The notes under the pieces were generated by a model, which saw only the letters and a list, made by a program, of their open reading frames with translations, had not been told where the DNA came from and made no database searches. This document shows positions 60,758 to 64,000 of a DNA stretch of 64,000 nucleotides, in pieces. The stretch comes from an uncultured Granulosicoccaceae bacterium (GTDB lineage Bacteria > Pseudomonadota > Gammaproteobacteria > Granulosicoccales > Granulosicoccaceae). Every line of letters begins with the position of its first letter. Within the stretch, counting starts at the first letter, position 1. The DNA lies in assembly GCA_937958675.1 (NCBI GenBank), contig CALGND010000009.1, forward strand, positions 41,551-105,550, read 5' to 3'. Both the position numbers and the translations under genes were made by a program.

Positions 60758-62492
60758 TCCTAAACGCATAACGACGCACGTCGCTTGGGGTGGTGGTCTC
60801 TCTTTTGGAGATGACCCTTCAGGCAACGAGCCCGTCCCTCAGGCAGGTGCTAGCCGCGGTATTAGCGGCTGGTCTATCTTTGCCTTGCTCGTGGCTGCAG
60901 TCGTCTGCCTACCTCTTCTCTCAGTACTAATACTTGCGTTAAATCCAAGCGAGAATATCTGGCCCCACCTACTCGATACGGTTCTTTATAATTACGTAAG
61001 CAATACTTTGCTGCTAATGTTGGGCGTTGGTATAGGTACAACGCTTCTGGGCGTAAGCTCGGCTTGGTTAATCACGCATTTTGAATTCCCTGCTAGAACC
61101 TATTTAAAGTGGTTACTGTTACTGCCCTTTGCCGTCCCCGCTTACGTTATTGCCTATGTATATACCGATTTGCTGGAATACGCAGGCCCGGTGCAATCAG
61201 CACTGCGGAGCCTGTTTGGGTGGAAGCTGGCATCTGAATACTACTTTCCTGCTATCCGAACGCTTCCCGGCGCGATCATCATGATGGTGTTGGTACTCTA
61301 CCCCTACGTCTATTTGCTCGCCCGTTCAGCTTTCGTTGAACAATCCGCATCCGTGTTAGAGGCTGCTCGTGCATTAGGTGCTAGTCGAAGCGCTCGGTTT
61401 TATAAGGTGGCACTACCGATGGCGCGACCCGCTATCATGGTGGGCATAGCACTAGTGCTCATGGAAACACTTAACGACTACGGCACAGTTGATTACTTTG
61501 CCGTTAGTACGCTCTCAGTGGGTTTGTATGACGTTTGGCTCAGTATGAACAACCTCGGCGGTGGTGCACAAATCGCTAGCCTGTGCCTACTGTTTGTGGT
61601 GGTACTGATCGGCGTTGAAAAAATCAGCCGGAAAAATCAGCAAAATTACCAACACTCGGCTAGCCGATTTAGGGCGATCAAGCGCGTAAAGCTACGAGGC
61701 GCAAAAGCATTTTGGGCATTTTTACTGTGCGGCTTACCCGTGCTACTAGGCTTCCTCATTCCAGCATTGGTGTTAGCTAAGTATGCAGTGATCTACTTCG
61801 ATGAGTCGTGGAATGAAAACTTTCGCAGAATCGCATTTAACAGCATAATGCTTTCGGCCGTTGCCGCAATTTGCGCCGTTTCTATCGGTGTGTTTTTGAG
61901 CTACGCTAAGCGACTACACCCCACCAGCTGGATGCAAAGCAGTATTAGCATCGCAAGCTTAGGGTATGCCGTGCCAGGCGCAGTGTTAGCCATCGGTGTG
62001 ATAATCCCGTTTGCTGCGGCTGATAACCACATTGATTCTTTGGCCAGGCAATGGTTTGGTTTTTCGACGGGGCTGTTACTCAGCGGTACTTTGTTTGCAC
62101 TGGTGTTTGCCTATACTGTGCGGTTTTTAGCAGTGGCCTATGGTTCCATCGATTCGAGTATGAAAAAAATTAGCCCGAACATGGATGATGCGGCCCGCTC
62201 TTTAGGAAAATCGCACAGCAATATCCTATTCAGGATTCACCTACCGCTAATGCGCGGCGGTGTGCTAACGGCAGCACTAGTGGTATTTGTGGACTGCATG
62301 AAAGAACTACCCGCTACACTGGTACTACGGCCGTTTAATTTTGAAACGCTTGCCACACAAGTGTATCAATACGCATCAGATGAACTGATTGGTGAGAGCG
62401 CGCTCTATGCCCTGCTCATTGTATTGGTGGGTTTAGTGCCAGTGATTATGCTGAGCAATACGATTGATCGTGCGAACGAAATCGAGCATTAA
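60699..62492 (+). CDS. fbpB: Fe(3+) ABC transporter permease (two-domain FbpB type)
   Basis: A 12-helix permease with two copies of the binding-protein-dependent transport domain in one chain. The first EAA-like loop is ASVLEAARALGASRSARFYKVALP near 210-233, the second MDDAARSLGKSHSNILFRIHLPLMR near 492-515. The 597-residue length fits FbpB/SfuB. All in-frame starts near the beginning are TTG (60699, 60732 or 60741), so it starts inside or beside the fbpA end (overlap up to 59 bp); no ATG or good ribosome-binding site is visible, and translational coupling is likely. No ATPase gene (fbpC) follows. Confidence 0.88.
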   Translation: MPPNGHSQVSWLIELDTTTDPKRITTHVAWGGGLSFGDDPSGNEPVPQAGASRGISGWSIFALLVAAVVCLPLLSVLILALNPSENIWPHLLDTVLYNYVSNTLLLMLGVGIGTTLLGVSSAWLITHFEFPARTYLKWLLLLPFAVPAYVIAYVYTDLLEYAGPVQSALRSLFGWKLASEYYFPAIRTLPGAIIMMVLVLYPYVYLLARSAFVEQSASVLEAARALGASRSARFYKVALPMARPAIMVGIALVLMETLNDYGTVDYFAVSTLSVGLYDVWLSMNNLGGGAQIASLCLLFVVVLIGVEKISRKNQQNYQHSASRFRAIKRVKLRGAKAFWAFLLCGLPVLLGFLIPALVLAKYAVIYFDESWNENFRRIAFNSIMLSAVAAICAVSIGVFLSYAKRLHPTSWMQSSISIASLGYAVPGAVLAIGVIIPFAAADNHIDSLARQWFGFSTGLLLSGTLFALVFAYTVRFLAVAYGSIDSSMKKISPNMDDAARSLGKSHSNILFRIHLPLMRGGVLTAALVVFVDCMKELPATLVLRPFNFETLATQVYQYASDELIGESALYALLIVLVGLVPVIMLSNTIDRANEIEH

Positions 62493-62524
62493 CGATCAAC
62501 AATTTGACTTAAGCCACTAGGCTG

Positions 62525-62875
62525 TTAGTTATGAACCTTATAAGTTGGGCCATATAGAAACATCCGATCTCGAACTTCAAGTGTGATCTCATCACCTACT
62601 TTTTTAATGTCCAGCATTTGAACCACCAGTTCGCGCCCTGTTTCTGTCTTAACAACCAGATACTCACTGCCACCCGTGCCCGGATTACCTAACTCGACAA
62701 TCTCTGCATCCATATACCGCGGTTCTCCAACCGCAATAGAAGGCGCTATCACAAAGAAACCCACGCCAGCCAGCAGCGTCAAAACCAACACAATGCTGCG
62801 TTTCGAGTGCTCATAAAAATCTTTTATCAGCACAATTCTAAAGTCTAGATTCTTTTTAAATTCAGGCGTCATCAT
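62525..62875 (-). CDS. Small single-pass membrane protein, function unknown
   Basis: A 116-residue protein. The first 25 residues are basic/acidic, then a helix at about 28-48 (IVLVLTLLAGVGFFVIAPSI), followed by an extracytoplasmic beta-rich stretch YMDAEIVELGNPGTGGSEYL, then VKTETGRELVVQMLD and VGDEITLEVRDRM. The pattern resembles an OB/beta-barrel-type small domain. I recognise no family. It stands between the fbp genes and glyA. Confidence 0.6.
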   Translation of the reverse strand: MMTPEFKKNLDFRIVLIKDFYEHSKRSIVLVLTLLAGVGFFVIAPSIAVGEPRYMDAEIVELGNPGTGGSEYLVVKTETGRELVVQMLDIKKVGDEITLEVRDRMFLYGPTYKVHN

Positions 62876-62988
62876 CTGTTGCTCACACAGAGCACCGCTG
62901 GGGAATTACTAAATTTATCGGCGTGAAGAAGCTCGACTTGAGCACAATTCCAGCACAGAGGAATAGCCTATCGCGGCGGCGGATCAAA

Positions 62989-63015
62989 GCGGCCGGCGGA
63001 GAGCCCACCGGCCAC
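62989..63015 (-). terminator. Terminator hairpin after glyA
   Basis: On the minus strand GTGGCCGGTGG (63015-63005) pairs with CCGCCGGCCGC (62999-62989), 11 bp with two G-T/T-G-type mismatches, around a 5-nt loop, then TTTGAT. It starts 20 bp after the glyA stop. The T-run is short, so strength is uncertain. Confidence 0.65.
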
Positions 63016-63034
63016 TACGGCATCAAACAAAAAC

Positions 63035-64000
63035 CTATGCGTAGATCGGGAACTTCGCAGTTAGCGCTTTAACCTTGTCAGCAACTGCAGCTTCAACTGC
63101 GCCGTTGCCTTCCTCGCCGTTTGCCGACAAGCCATCAATCACTTCGAGAATTAACTCAGCGATCTGTGCAAATTCAGCAGTACCAAAGCCACGTGAAGTG
63201 CCCGCAGGCGTGCCTAAGCGGACACCCGAGGTAACAAACGGAGAGGCTGTATCGAACGGTACCGAGTTTTTATTACAGGTAATAAGTGCACGACCTAGGG
63301 CTGCTTCCGCAGCTTTGCCAGTAACATCTTTAGGGCGCAGATCAACCAACATAACGTGAGTATCAGTACCGCCAGACACCATATCAAGACCACCCTTAGC
63401 CAAGCCTTCAGCCAGTACCTTTGCGTTGTCTACAACGGCTTTACTGTATGCCTTAAATGAAGGCTGTAGAGCTTCACCAAATGCTACAGCTTTGGCGGCA
63501 ATCACATGCATCAACGGGCCGCCCTGTAATCCAGGGAATACCGCTGAGTTGAATTTCTTACCAAGCTCTAGATCGTTGCACAGAATCATGCCGCCACGAG
63601 GGCCTCGCAAGGTTTTGTGTGTAGTCGTTGTACACACATGTGCATGGTCTAGTGGGTTTGAGTGTTGCCCACCAGCCACAAGACCTGCAAAGTGAGCCAT
63701 ATCAACCATAAGATATGCGCCAACTTCATCGGCAATGGCCCGGAACTTCGCAAAATCAATAGCACGAGGATAAGCAGAACCGCCCGCAATGATCATCTTT
63801 GGTTTGCACTCACGCGCAGTCGTTGCCAATGCATCAAAGTCGATAAGGTGAGTTTTTTCGTCGACACCATACGGCACAACATTAAACCACTTACCTGATT
63901 GGTTAACAGGCGAGCCGTGCGTTAAGTGGCCACCGGCTGCTAGGTTAAGCCCCATGTAGGTATCCCCTGGCTGCATTAATGCAAAGAACACCGCTTGATT
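63035..64000 (-). CDS. glyA: Serine hydroxymethyltransferase, partial at window edge
   Basis: A PLP enzyme that converts serine and tetrahydrofolate to glycine and 5,10-methylene-THF. The visible 321 residues (about 100 to the end compared with E. coli) read from [20 protein letters not shown], through [41 protein letters not shown] and [15 protein letters not shown] with the PLP Lys, to [22 protein letters not shown]. The C-terminus FPIYA matches GlyA. The start lies beyond the right edge. Confidence 0.95.
   Translation of the reverse strand, partial: NQAVFFALMQPGDTYMGLNLAAGGHLTHGSPVNQSGKWFNVVPYGVDEKTHLIDFDALATTARECKPKMIIAGGSAYPRAIDFAKFRAIADEVGAYLMVDMAHFAGLVAGGQHSNPLDHAHVCTTTTHKTLRGPRGGMILCNDLELGKKFNSAVFPGLQGGPLMHVIAAKAVAFGEALQPSFKAYSKAVVDNAKVLAEGLAKGGLDMVSGGTDTHVMLVDLRPKDVTGKAAEAALGRALITCNKNSVPFDTASPFVTSGVRLGTPAGTSRGFGTAEFAQIAELILEVIDGLSANGEEGNGAVEAAVADKVKALTAKFPIYA

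Overview
The window reads as a chromosomal segment of a Gram-negative, probably marine, heterotrophic proteobacterium. Gammaproteobacteria is my best guess: type II NADH dehydrogenase, YhhQ, ElaA, a YfcG-type GST and a class II dihydroorotase fit it. Several genes look alphaproteobacterial in style (PyrE, MbfA, DgcN/DgcA, CUT1 sugar ABC transporter), so the assignment is tentative. Coding density is high. I saw no rRNA, tRNA, CRISPR array, insertion sequence or phage gene. Two genes run off the edges: pntA on the left and glyA on the right.

Layout. 1-4.8 kb: pntA (partial, TTG start), galM and gabD on the minus strand, then a YfcG-like GST. 4.8-11.8 kb: a divergent amino-sugar locus, with a CUT1 ABC importer (binding protein, two permeases, ATPase) facing N-acetylglucosamine kinase, a GntR/UTRA regulator and nagA. 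11.8-16.5 kb: two exported proteins of unknown role, an SDR, ElaA, XdhC and YhhQ. 16.5-17.8 kb: an ExbB-like channel gene followed by one short protein that joins an ExbD-type membrane helix to a TonB C-terminal domain; this is the most unusual item in the window. 17.8-23.7 kb: ilvE, tungstate-type tupB/tupC without tupA, a membrane-bound ferritin (MbfA), an LEA-like membrane-anchored protein and ndh. 23.7-27.7 kb: a VOC-dgcA-dgcN operon (probable D-glutamate catabolism) and a phospholipase-D-like protein.

28-38.8 kb is an exopolysaccharide cluster: Wzc-like co-polymerase/kinase, initiating sugar transferase with a perfect CRP-type site upstream, WecG-family transferase, flippase, two GT2 enzymes, polymerase, galE and a secreted GH16 glycanase. 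No Wza exporter or Wzb phosphatase is present. It is followed by the membrane half of an LTA-synthase-type protein whose catalytic domain is missing.

39.7-53.6 kb: an OmpA-like coiled-coil protein overlapping nicotinamidase, a cyclase-FHA protein, a 2OG-Fe(II) oxygenase, a Kef-type antiporter, a formamidase-like hydrolase, a PadR/HAAS pair under a 33-bp near-perfect operator, an Old Yellow Enzyme/SDR/VOC set facing a LysR regulator across an 11-bp inverted repeat, an M20 amidohydrolase and a PLP decarboxylase.

53.7-64 kb: mntR-pyrC-pyrE facing sitABCD across two palindromes that resemble MntR sites, then fbpAB behind a Fur box (no fbpC), a small membrane protein, and glyA with its terminator.
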